Assembly (NCBI GenBank): GCA_037367405.1
Contig: JAZKJV010002956.1
Location: forward strand, 558,001 to 622,000
Reading direction: 5' to 3'
Length of the DNA: 64,000 nucleotides
From: Ottelia alismoides
Lineage: Eukaryota; Streptophyta; Magnoliopsida; Alismatales; Hydrocharitaceae
The position numbers and the translations under genes are program-made. Every line of letters begins with the position of its first letter. Position 1 is the first letter of the stretch. The notes beneath the pieces are model-generated. The model did no database searches. It was not told where the DNA came from and worked only from the letters and a program-made list of their open reading frames with translations. Shown here piece after piece: positions 47,600 to 57,870 of the stretch.

Positions 47600-48039
47600 C
47601 AGTTATCGATCTTCCATGGTATGCAGATATAGTGAATTTTCTGGTTACACAGAAAAGTCCACATGGTTGGCCAAAGGATCGAGTCGATAGACTAGTTTCT
47701 GAGGCACGGTATTACCATTGGGAGGATCCAATTCTTTTTTGTGAGGGATCGGATTGTGTTTATGGGCGTTGTATTGCCCAGGAGGAATATAATAGTTTCC
47801 TCACTCTGTGCCATTCCTTTGAGGTAGGGGGACATCACTTAGGGAAGAAGACAACATAGAAGGTACTTCAGAGTGGATTATGGTGGCCGACTCTTACTAG
47901 AGATGCTTGTACATTCATGAATAGTAGCCCGGATTGTCAAAAAGCAGTAGGGACAGTCAGTGCTAAAGATGCAATGCATATGCGACCTATTATTAATTGC
48001 GAGATCTTTGACGCATGTGGCATAGATTTCATGGGACCG
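47600..48039 (+). pseudogene. Gypsy-2 integrase, N-terminal part
   Basis: The sequence [13 protein letters not shown] and [15 protein letters not shown] leads into the HHCC zinc domain: [16 protein letters not shown], then, after TAG at 47857, LWWPTLTRDACTFMNSSPDC. The start of the catalytic core follows, IFDACGIDFMGP, holding the first catalytic Asp. The frame is cut after Gly-Pro at 48039 by gypsy-3 and resumes at 59557 with Phe-Pro-Ser. Confidence 0.85.
48035..48039 (+). repeat. Target-site duplication of gypsy-3 (left copy)
   Basis: GACCG here, GACTG at 59552-59556 (one C to T change). Confidence 0.85.
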
Positions 48040-49692
48040 TGCTGATAAGATTTTTCGCAGTTTAAAATGATGATTTACTCAAGTCATTGTTTTCCCACGA
48101 TAAATCTTAATAAAACAAGTAATAATACAACTACGAGCGTAACGGAGGAATGAAAAATGTAGAGCACAAGTAGAGGATCGAATCCACAGGGACCAAGCAC
48201 GTTTGCAATTAAATCGATGATATTTTCTTTTGGAGATTTATAATTTTCTTTCGCCTAAAATCAAAGTTGAGGAAAGCCAAAATGTAGGTTAAAGGTTAAA
48301 ACAAACAAGGGGGGCTGAAATGTAACTGAATAAACTTAACTAATTATGAGACTAATGGGAATGAGATTGCAAACTAATAAGGATGAGAGTGACGTTTTTG
48401 CAATAGATGAATTGAAGAGGAAAAACCACACTTAAAATCAGAGAAACCATTCACGATATAGTTCAAATGCATGAGTATTAAGAAAAATTATGAAATAAAG
48501 TAAGTGATTCTCTTCTCTGCAACGGGCTGGAAGTCCTTGAAATGGAGGATCATGCTTGATGGTGGGGGGGAGGGGGCGATGTTGGTGCATAGGTCTAGCA
48601 GAAGGGCTTCGGGCAGCCTTGGCATGCATGACAAGGTGGGATTGAGCAACAAACCCCCCGAGCACGGGACAGATGTGGCCGCGGGATAGTGGTGGCTGGA
48701 GGGGATATGTGAGATAGCAGAAACGTCCCGGACAAGACATCGCATGAGCAGTGAGGCTAGAGTGGACGGTAGTGCATAGACTGAGGGCACCGATGGTGCG
48801 AGGTTGATGGATGGCAGACTGTGGGATGCACACACTCGAGGTACAGCAGTATACGGATTGGCCGCTGGAGGTGAATGGCGCGCACAGCAACAGTGCGGAG
48901 GCGGATGGCGCGCTCAGCAATAGCGTGGAGGTGCTGTTTGGGTGCGCTAGGTAGAAGAGGAGGGAGACCGCGAGGTATAGACGAGAACCCTGCATAGTGT
49001 TGCGGGTTGGGACGCCAGGCGTGAGGGTATGCACTGGGACCAAGAGAGAGAGAGAGAGCCTTCCCCTCTATTGTTGTGCATGGTTCTTTTATAGATGGTG
49101 TGGATGGCATTCTTGTACAACAATAAATTAAAGGGCATTAATGATTTTTTTGGGAGGGGCCACCCACGTGCATGGGGAAGAGAATGCATGGGTAGCCTTT
49201 CTCTTTGCATGGGAAATGCAATACACGTTGGTGGCTCTTTATATGAGAATAAAGAATGGAGTTTTTATACAAACCTGTCTCTCTTTTCTTGTCAACATAA
49301 AATGTTCAAAGAAATGTAGGGCCATCAATGTGCTAGTTGTTGATTAAACTCCATGATGTTTTTAATTCCTTTTGAGATATTTTGGAGTAAAGGGAATTTA
49401 GTCAAGGTGATGAATTAGCAAGGATGATTGTCAACTTTGGTAAAATAATACTTGCCATCATATAACCATATAGTGGAGTTCATTGGGAATAATTTATCTA
49501 GATGCAGAATCATGAATGTGTCGATTTTATTCTGTGGTTTTATTGATTCTGTGTAATTAAGAGGTTTTCTCTTGATGTGTGCACGGAATAAATTAGACAT
49601 AGATTATGTTATTTTAGAGTTTATAAATCAATGATTGATATTGTCTTCCACATAATTTAAGCCTAATGCCACAACATATCATGTAATCATCA
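48040..49692 (-). repeat. Gypsy-3 3' LTR (1653 bp)
   Basis: On the minus strand it starts TGATGATTACATGAT and ends TATCAGCA. TATA (minus) is at 49094-49087, followed by a CT run (plus-strand GA run at 49042-49059). The phrase GGTCCCTGTGGATTCGATCC (minus strand, about 48200) is typical of the last part of Athila-type LTRs. Confidence 0.9.
49087..49094 (-). promoter_or_regulatory. TATA box of gypsy-3 3' LTR
   Basis: Minus strand CTATAAAAG, 600 bases from the LTR start. An identical motif is at 58956-58948 in the other LTR. A CT tract follows 30-50 bases downstream in both. Confidence 0.65.
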
Positions 49693-49728
49693 CACCTTCA
49701 TACTTAAATCTTGCTAGTCCTGAGCAAG
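49693..49728 (-). other. Gypsy-3 polypurine tract with adjacent hairpin
   Basis: The minus strand reads TTTAAGTATGAAGGTG, then the LTR. It is a mutated AAGTATGGGGGTG. Just upstream is the inverted repeat CTTGCT/AGCAAG (49710-49715 and 49723-49728) with a 7-base loop. Confidence 0.65.
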
Positions 49729-51265
49729 AAAGAGATAAGAAATAAGGAAAACAGCCAAGATAGATCGGGTGAGGATTCACAGCAGACATACCCACAAAGT
49801 CTTGAGTTTTCAGATCCTAACCACACAAATACACAAACTTCAGTAGAGTCGACCCATGGATTAATGATTTGTTCGAATTGTCAACTTGACTTGAGTTTTG
49901 TAGTTTCAACAGCCTCTCAGTTCCAACAAAATCAAACATGGTTTCAGATGGTTTATCAAGTCAGTTCATACCTAAGAAACAAGTATTCTCTTTGACTTTG
50001 AATGGATATAAACAGTGTTAATGGTAGTTTAGCTTTAGTGAGTCAAGAGAACGAGCTAGCAATACGATCTATCGAGGTACCGAATGATTCCCTACTCATA
50101 TAGCCTCAGTCCTCACCTGAATTCAGGCATATTCTCTTTTCACCCAAGTATGTCAGCATAAAGAAATAGGTCATAATTCTTTGGAAAATGGGACTTAACT
50201 TTTGGGGTTTTCCGTAGACCGCTTTGGTCTGTTGCTCTCATTTCTTTCCTTTTGTAGAGCATAACCCTGGGCCTCTTTGGGTCTCTTTTAAGAATTTAGG
50301 TAGCATCATTGGGTTGCTACCACAGTTTTTTGGTGGAGAAGGGTTATTTGGTGGTCTTCTTTCTTTGCTTTTGCTTCGCACATCTTTGCATGATTGGTGG
50401 TTTTTGGCATTTGTACTGTGATGTGCCTTTTTGTGGTGTTTTTGTTTTGGGTTGTGCATCAAAAGGTAGTATCGGCTTAATATTGACTTTGTAGGCACGA
50501 TACTGGCTTATTTGCTGACATACTTAAACTAGAGAGATCATGTTGCCCCTGTGTCAAGTTCCTTCATTAGCTATAGATAAGGTTCAAGCATTGGCAAAAC
50601 CAAGAGGACAACTCCTCACCTCAAGTAGATTGTAATTGCATCTCGTAAAATAAACTCAATCAAGCTAAGTGCAATGTGCAGTTGCTTAATATCCACTGAA
50701 GAGTTTAAGAGTGCTACTAGTTGCTCAGGTGATCTAGTTAGATACAGAAGTTCATCTACCAGTAGAGTTAGTGGAACTGAGAGAATAAAGTCCATATGGT
50801 CCTGAAGAAAGCTTAAAAACTCATGAGTAGTGAAATTCTGATGAAGTTAATTGAATTAAGGTCAACTCAACCTCAGTCTATGATCTATGCAATTAAGAGT
50901 TGATTTCTAAAAAGAAAGTATAAAATTAGGAAGGACGTATTTTTGGTGGTTTTCTTGCTTTTTGAAAAAATATTTTTAGGGGAAATTTTGCAAAAGTTTT
51001 GAAGTTTTTTTTGATGTTTTGAAAAGTATGCAAATTTTATAACTATGCAGACCCCCATACTTATCAGAAACTATGTCCTCATGGTGAAGACGATGTGTAA
51101 TAGGATGACCAAAAGAGGGGTGAGTGAGAAGGTGTTTTTTTTAATGTAGTGCGGAGGAGTACCCCCATACTTATCTAATGCAATGTAGTGAAAATAAACA
51201 TGCGAGCAGTAAAATGAAAAGATATCTATGAGGAGAGGCTCAGGAGAGTGCATGATTTAACTCCT
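49729..51265 (-). other. Gypsy-3 3' internal region without recognised gene
   Basis: It lies between the integrase end and the purine tract, where some Athila elements carry an envelope-like frame. I found no signal peptide or membrane helix on the element strand. Two further purine-tract-like copies of AAGTATGGGGGT occur on the minus strand at about 51064-51051 and 51175-51162. Confidence 0.5.
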
Positions 51266-51269
51266 CATC

Positions 51270-52460
51270 TTGGCAATGTGGTGGTTCATTTTTCCTACAG
51301 AAGGTATGTTGTGCAGACAGGCATTGGACCAGATGGTTCAACAATGGGTTTTAGTCTTTGACCATTGACTCTTAAAGTGGCTTTAGTGTTTGGGTCAGAA
51401 ATTTCTATCGAGCCATTATCGAATACTCGAGTTACAATTTATGGTCCTTTCCATTTCGATCTCAGTTTTCGTGGAAATAATGTCAGTTTTGCATCAAATA
51501 GACATACTTTTTGATTTTCTTTGATTGTTTTCCTCGAAATGTAGGCATCGTGCCACAACTTGATTTTCTCTTTGTATAGCATGTTGTTATCATAGGCTCG
51601 TGATCTCAATTCTTCCAGTTCAAATAAGTCCAATAGTCTTCTCTTTCCAGCCTCACCATAATCCAAATGGCATTTCTTGATTGCCTAGAGTGATTTATGG
51701 TGGACCTCTATGGGTAGATGGCACGACTTTCCATAGACTAACCGATATGGGATCATACCTAAGGGTGTGCGGAAAGCAGTGCGGTAGGCCTAAAGAGCAG
51801 AAGGTAAGTGTTGAGACCAATCTTTACGATCAGAGTGGACAATTTTTAGGAGGATGGTCTTAATTTCTCGATTCGACTGCTCAAACATTCCATTTGTCTA
51901 TGGGTGATAGGCAGTTGAGACACGATGTTCAACTCCATTCTTCTTAAGTAGATTCCTCACTGAAGCATTGAGGAAGTGGGTTCCACCATCACTAATGATG
52001 AACTTTGGTAGTCCAAAGCGAGAGAAAAGGTTGGTTAAGAATTTAACAACAGTGGCGCTATCAGCAGCGTGAGTGGAAATGGCTTTAACCCAACGGGACA
52101 CATAATCAACAACGAGCAGGATATGCTGATAGCCTTGCGAAGTAGTGAAAGGTCCCATGAAGTCTATTCCCCAAGTATCAAAGATTTCCACTATGTGCAC
52201 TGGTTGGAGGGGCATCATGTTGCGTCGGGTCATTGTTCCATTGATTTCACAGGCAGGGCAAGATTGAGCAAAATGATGGGCATCCTTAAAGAGTGTAGGC
52301 CAATAGAAATCACATTGTAAGACTTTAGTGGTTGTACGCTTCACTGAGTGGTGTCCTCCACACCCAGAAGTGTGGCAGTGAGTTAGGACACTAGAGATAC
52401 AACGTCTCCATATAAAGTCAGAACCCTCTTTGAAAAGTAGAGGATCATCCTAATGGTAGT
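51270..52460 (-). pseudogene. Gypsy-3 integrase
   Basis: The integrase would insert cDNA. A 148-codon frame (52344-51898) carries the end of the zinc domain (CDFYWPTLFKDAHHFAQSCPAC) and the core: WGIDFMGPF (first Asp), VVDYVSRW, IISDGGTHF (second Asp), HRVSTAYHP. It stops at TAG in place of the usual Gln. The next codons, TNGMFEQSNREIK, hold the catalytic Glu, so the DDE triad is present but split by the stop. The C-terminal part continues in other frames: AYRTAFRTPLG, then KLTLFPRKLRSKWKGP (near 51460) and an ending with NGQRLKP-like text near 51300. The 5' zinc His pair is not clearly readable. Confidence 0.85.
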
Positions 52461-53001
52461 ATCGAGCTTAGGCTTTGGTATTAACTTTCTTATGTCTTGG
52501 CCAATCATTGGGTAACTTGGAAGTAACGAGGTAATTGACAATGTCCGCATACCAAGGAAGTTGAGAGATAATCATTATATTTTCATATGGAAATGTGTCA
52601 GAGATGGGGATCATATTTTCGATCGAGCCATTGGATGGAAGAGGCGAATGGAGACTTGATAAGTGATCGGCAACAACGTTGTTTGCTTCGGCTTTATCTC
52701 GAATTTCCAAGTCAAATTCTTGGAGCAATATAACCCACCTAATGAGTCTAGGCTTGGCATCTTTTTTTTTGAAGTGGTACTTTAGAGCAGAGTGGACTGT
52801 GTAAATTATGATATGAGATCCCAAGATGTAAGACCAGAATTTTTCTAGTGAGAACACCACAGCTAGCAACTCTTTCTCAGTTACAGTGTAATTCTTTTGT
52901 GCATCATCATGTGTCTTGCTAGCATAGTGGATGACATATAGTTTACCATCCTTCCTTAGTCCCAAGACCGCCCCAACAACATTATCAGAAGTATCACACA
53001 T
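52461..53001 (-). pseudogene. Gypsy-3 RNase H domain
   Basis: An uninterrupted 177-codon frame carries MCDTSDNVVGAVLGLRKDGK (the first catalytic Asp is kept), IHYASKTHDDAQKNY, TEKELLAVVFSLEKF (Glu kept), YTVHSALKY, where the expected Asp of TDHSAL is Val, then KKDAKPRLIRW, LLQEFDLEIRDKAEANNV and [21 protein letters not shown] closes the frame. The missing Asp would inactivate the enzyme. Confidence 0.85.
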
Positions 53002-53011
53002 TATTTCAAAC

Positions 53012-54085
53012 TCAAATGGTCCAATCGAGGGGTTGTAATATGGGTGCTTCAGTGATAATTTTTCTCATAAGAGTGAAAGACTCGAATGCTTCCTCAGTGA
53101 ATGCAATATCTTGGTCCTTCTCAAGTAGCTTGGTGAGTGGACGGGCAATTTTCGAAAAGTCCTTTATAAACCGTCGATAGAATCCAACATAACCTAGAAA
53201 GGATCGAACACCTTTTGTATTGACAGGTGGACTCAAGTGCGTGATAGTCTCAATTTAGGAGGGATTTACCTCCATTCCTTTCTTTGATACGATATGTCCC
53301 AACACAATTCCTTATTTCACCATGAAATGTGATTTCTCCCAAGATAAGATTAGCTTTATCTCAATACATTTTTGTAAGACTTTGTCAAAAAATCCAAGTG
53401 TCTCCTCAAAAGAGTCTCCAAAAATTGAAAAAACATCCATAAGTACCTCCATAAAATCACCAACCATGTCAGAAAAGATACCCATCATACATCTTGGAAA
53501 AGTAGCAGGGGCATTGCATAATCCGAAAGGCATGCGTCGAGACGCATAAGTCCCAAAAGGATAAGTGAATGTGGTTTTGTCTTAATCTTCGGTGCTATGG
53601 CAACTTGGTTGTAGCCAGAATATCCATTTAAAAAAACAAAAGAATTCTTTTCTGGCTAGTTTCTCAATGATTGGTCAATGAATAGTAGTGGGAAGTGGTC
53701 TTTTCGTGTAGCCTTATTGAGTTTTCTATAATCGACACAGACTCTCCAAGATGTTGGCACTCGAGTAGGGATGTCCTCTCCTTTTTCAGTTTTACACAAT
53801 TGTTAATCCAGCTTTCTTGGGGACGACCTGGAGAGGACTGATCCAAGGACTATCGGCTATCTGATAAATGATACCGGTACTCGACCACTTGTATATTTCA
53901 TTCTTCACAACCTCTCATAGAGTAGGGTTTAATCGTCTTTGCATTTCTCGAGAGGGTTTACTGTCATTTTCCAAATATATGTGGTGTGTGCAGAATGTCA
54001 GGCTTATTCCTTTCAAGTCAGTTATTTTCCAGCCAATAGCCTGAGAATTCTTTTTCAACACTTTAATGAGTTGACTTTCCTGAGT
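53012..54085 (-). pseudogene. Gypsy-3 reverse transcriptase, active site changed to MDVF
   Basis: From the right end: QAIGWKITDLKGISL and HHIYLENDSKPSREMQRRLNP (54040-53915), then a decayed fingers region with stops and frameshifts (53910-53540; SWRVCVDYRKLN-like and HFPLPFIDQ-like text visible across frames). The palm follows: MPFGLCNAPATF then RCMMGIFSDMVGDF (53533-53450). The catalytic box reads LMDVF (53443-53429): the codon GTT at 53434-53432 replaces GAT, so the second catalytic Asp is Val. Thumb: SFLGYVGFYRRFIKDFSKIA (about 53200) and ARPLTKLLEKD. Confidence 0.85.
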
Positions 54086-54559
54086 GTGATCTAGGTTGGC
54101 ATTAATGATGACCGGTAGAGTGTGTGCATCATCTAGGAAAGCATACTTCAGATATTGTGGTAAAGGTTTCAATTCGACAATGGGTGTTGGTGGGGTTAGA
54201 GGAGTAGTTCCTGCGGATGTATTTATTGATGAAATAGTCTCAAATGGTGGCTCCATCATGGGCATGATCATGGCTGAAGTCAATGTAAGTTCTGTGTCTA
54301 TTGTGTCCCATGCTTCATCTAACTCAAAAATTTCCTGACTAATGAGAGGGCATGGTGGAACTTCTAGTGCAGAGTTCAGATTATATGTGGTAATTTGATG
54401 AGACATGTCCTTGTAAGTGGATTCGAAGGTGTTCAGACTAAACTCCAGAGGGTCTTTGGAAAGATGGATAGGGGCAAAATCATCTTTTATATCAAGCACA
54501 TCACAATTCTCTATCCAACCACAATCTTCAGTCTCAGAGTCTATCGAAGTTGGGATGAT
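54086..54559 (-). pseudogene. Gypsy-3 protease-polymerase linker
   Basis: Part of one open frame (54703-53915). It is acidic and rich in Ser, Thr and Pro (TTPLTPPTPIVELKPLPQYL at about 54195). The ELKPLPxxLKYAFL segment, which precedes the polymerase in Athila/Tat elements, is intact. No separate enzyme is expected here. Confidence 0.7.
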
Positions 54560-54966
54560 AAAATCCACAGGAATGACCTTACTGTTAACTTTAAACTCCA
54601 CTCTCCCATCCTCATAGTCAAAGTGTGCCTTGGCAGTGGCCAAGAATGGTCGCCCAAGAATTATGGGAGTTTCACTTAGTGTATTAGCCGGGTTTATATA
54701 CATAACAACAAAATCTACTGGGAAAGAAATCCTTTGGGTCTTTTGACAGAACGATCAACCATCTGTAAAATCATTGAGACAGGTTTTAGTTTTCCCAAGT
54801 CAAACTGCTCTAGAATAGCAGTAGGGAGGAGGTTAATCGAGGCACCATTATCCAATAATGTACGTTTGAATGTTAGTTTTCCGATAGTGCACTTCACCAA
54901 TGGTGCACCTGGATCTTTCTTCTTTGTAGGTAGGAGGTGTGAAATGACATTTGATGTTGCTTGCAA
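54560..54966 (-). pseudogene. Gypsy-3 aspartic protease
   Basis: The frame 54966-54715 has TKKKDPGAPLVKCTIGKLTF, then the active-site segment LLDNGASINLLPTAIL and ILQMVDRSVKRPKG. After a frame break, NPANTLSETPIILGRPFLAT (from 54694) supplies the second half. This is the better-kept sister of the gypsy-2 protease. It lies directly after the gag linker, as expected for a gag-pol polyprotein. Confidence 0.8.
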
Positions 54967-54969
54967 AAC

Positions 54970-55683
54970 ATGTTTTTCGATGTCCTCATGATTCTTTTTA
55001 TTCTTTCCCTTTGATTTCCTCTTCGGTGTACATTTTACTTTTAAAAAGAGAGAGAAAGCTGGAACTTGTTCAAGGGCTTTCAGAAGTGGGATCTCAATGA
55101 TAATGTCAAAGAAGAGTTTCTCTAATTCAGGATCGAGTATGGGTGATTTGGTATTTTTCCTGCGAAAAGCTTCAGGAAAGGGGATAGCTATGGGAGAGGA
55201 AGGCGGAAGTGTGGTGGTCTCAGTATGTCCTTATTCACTCTTAATTTCCTCTTCCTCCCCAATCTGAGACTCAACAGCTGTGTTAGTTTGTGGAATGGTG
55301 TAGGCAGATATGTTTTTCCCATTTCGGAGAGTTACGGTGTTAGCCGAATGATTGGGTTGATTTGGTGTTTTGAAAGTTACATGATTTTTAGGTTGATGCA
55401 GGTTGGATCCTTGGGTCGATGTAGAGAAACCTTGAGAATGAGTTCCTTGGCTGAAATTATTGGTATTATGAATTGTGGCAGAGAATCCTTGATTTTGAGC
55501 TTGGAATCCAGGGAGTGAAGTGAAAGTTTTGGCTGGTGGTGGGGTGTGGAATGATCCGGAGGAGATAGATATATTGGTATTAGGATTGGGCAGGGGTTGA
55601 GGTGACAATGCTGGATTGTAAGATTGTATCTTAGCAACTTGTCTAGCATTCTCAGCATTGGCATGTTGTTGCGCTTGGTTGGC
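54970..55683 (-). pseudogene. Gypsy-3 gag-protease linker
   Basis: Low-complexity, Asn/Gln/Pro/Ser-rich text (55608-55231: NPNTNISISSGSFHTPPPAK, NHVTFKTPNQPNHS), then VTLRNGKNISAY, a segment that precedes the protease in Athila/Tat Gag-Pol. A basic stretch follows near 55020 (KCTPKRKSKGKN-like). Confidence 0.65.
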
Positions 55684-56976
55684 CTATTGTTGTGCTACCG
55701 CGAGTTGTTGTATAGCTCGAGTCAATGCGTCAAAGTTTACAGATGTGGGAGGTTGAGTTATTGGAAGTCCCGCTGGTTGTTGGGGTTGTGAGTAATTTTG
55801 AAAATGATATTTGTTGTGTGAGGTCCCTCGAACTTGCCCATTCCAGCATAGATTGGATTGCTCTCTCCATCCAGGATTTTGGGTGTTAGAAAATGAGCCT
55901 CCTTGGTTTCGTTGTACCGAATTTATAGTCTCGAGAGTCAATTCTTGATCATGAGAAAATGGTAAATGGCCAAAGTCCTGAACATTAGGGTCAGACGTAA
56001 CCCCACATATGTTGTTCGAGACTTTATTCAGAGCTAGGTTACCTATGGCTTGGGTCATGAGATCCATTTGTTTGGAAAGAATTTCCCATTTATCATGATT
56101 TTGTTTGGATGAGTCGTTGTTGGAGCTCTCATCATTGACTATATTGAAAGGTCCTATGTACCCACTATATTGCTCGATGGATGAGCTATTCACCGAATTA
56201 TCAGCCATGTTTTCAAATAAAGTCCACACGAAATGTTCGTCACGGCTAATATAATTCCCGTCACATGAGCCGTCGATAACTCTCTTGAATGATGTGTTTA
56301 TGCCCTCATAAAATATCTGAACCAATTTCCATTTGGGGATTGCATGATAAGGGCATTTCCTTTGTAATTCCTTAAACCGCTCCCAGGCTTCGTCAATGGG
56401 TTCTTTGTTCTTATGGGTGAATGACGATATGGCTTCTCTCAGGGCATTTGTCTTTCCTATTGGGAAGTATTTCTTGATGAATGGCTCTCTTAAGATGTCA
56501 TGGGATGTGAGTGGAGTTCCATAATTTCAAAGCCATTGGAGCGCTCGTTCCTTAAGAGAGTGAGTGAAGGCTTTCATATAAATGTATTCCTTTTCTACTC
56601 CAGGGATGCTCATTGTGTCACAGACAGATCGAAAGTCTTGTATGTGTAAGAAAGGGTCTTCAGAATCATTTCCGTAGTACTTTAGGATTAAGGAGAGGGA
56701 TACATGCTTTATTTCGAAATCTCCTACTTCAGGCGGGATTTGGACCCAACGAACTAAGTCTTCTGCAGCCGAGTTGTAATGCATGCTTATGGGTGGTGGT
56801 CGGATGAGAGGTGCTACGGTATGGCGAATCATCGCATTTTCTTCTCTCAACAGTTGCAGTTGATGTAGGATGAGGTCCATAGGGTTTGGTCTTTCTTCTC
56901 CCATGTCTCATAGGTCAGATGAATTCTCAAGTTCCTCAGTTGAAGGAGATGAGTTGGGTTTTGTTTTATGGACCAT
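55684..56976 (-). pseudogene. Gypsy-3 gag
   Basis: Gag would form the particle. An in-frame ATG at 56976 gives MVHKTKPNSSPSTEELENSS, then TGA two codons before the next ATG (56904). The frame from 56904 runs to 56527: HQLQLLREENAMIRHTVAP, EDPFLHIQDFRSVCDTMSIP and KAFTHSLKERALQWL, the retrotransposon Gag core. After frame breaks (56525-56330, with the DEAWERFKELQ equivalent), MVQIFYEGINTSFKRVIDGS to FENMADNSV and a Gln/Asn-rich tail (56325-55684) complete the Gag. The tail includes repeated QLAVAQQ-type text. The start is uncertain because frame homology may extend further upstream. Confidence 0.85.
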
Positions 56977-57850
56977 GTCGTACTCTAATGGTTGCTGCAA
57001 TGGATTTTTCAGAGACCTACGACCTAGCATACACAGCACAATACACCAGACAAGTTGTTGATTCACCAACTCACACAAAGAATTGCCGCGGAAGCGGTTA
57101 TCTTTTCGATTTTAGTTTAGTGATTCATCAAAAGTTTTCAGAGAAATTAGAGTCCTTAAAGATGAGGTTGGTGTGGAAGAATGTGATAAATCGATGTCCT
57201 AATCTGTCTGGGGGATCTAGGGTGCGGTACTCAGATCGAGGATCTGCTCTTCCCACAATAACCTGTGCCTAACACGTCGAGGAGTTACGATTTCACTCTG
57301 CAATCCCACGTAGCACCAGGGATTTTTATTTCTATCTGAGGGTTCTATGTGCTCGTGATTTTTGTGTCATACACATGCATTAAAACAAGCATTCAGAAAA
57401 TCTTCTCGCTTTCTGCTCGGACCACTGCGGCGGCCTTTCAATCTTATCTCTTTAGCGTGATAAAGCACGTTTTGGTTATCTTTTTAGTTGAGCAGGGAGA
57501 AGACCACAGAGACGATGAAGAGAAGAAGTATTTTAAAAATTTTTTCGATTTAAGTTCGGAGCACAAACAAATGCAGGAAATTTTAAAAAGCCTAAGATGC
57601 CTAAGAGAAAGAGGAGCTCACCATGCATGCACTTATGGCGCTAATCCGTAATGTTTTGTCCTGTTGATGGCGAGCTTTTTCGAGAAGGGGGTGGGGAAGA
57701 AAATATTACAAATTACAAGTTTGAAAAATACATGAAAAACAAATGATTTTTTTTCTTTTTAAATCTTAAGTACCTGCAAAATAAGAAAATGCGCGGATTA
57801 GATAATTGAAACTAAGTTAAAATGAAGAAGAAAAATTTCAAATGTTGCCT
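56977..57850 (-). other. Gypsy-3 leader
   Basis: Between the primer site and gag, with no domain recognised. Open frames on the plus strand here (56886-57272, 57349-57651) run against the element and match nothing I know. Confidence 0.55.
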
Positions 57851-57867
57851 ACCCGATAACGGTGCCA
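57851..57867 (-). other. Gypsy-3 primer-binding site (tRNA-Asp type)
   Basis: The minus strand reads TGGCACCGTTATCGGGT, three bases after the LTR end. It has the same spacing as gypsy-2. Differences from the tRNA-Asp complement are few. Confidence 0.8.
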
Positions 57868-57870
57868 AAA

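Noticed and set aside
48438..49319. Long open frames on both strands of the gypsy-3 LTR (up to 201 codons)
   Set aside because: They lie in the GC-rich part of an LTR. The matching frames in the other LTR (58271-59072) are broken differently, so no protein is conserved.
50224..50498. Possible envelope-like frame of gypsy-3
   Set aside because: The hydrophobic frame is on the plus strand, opposite to the element; the minus frame here is basic and has no signal peptide or membrane segment.
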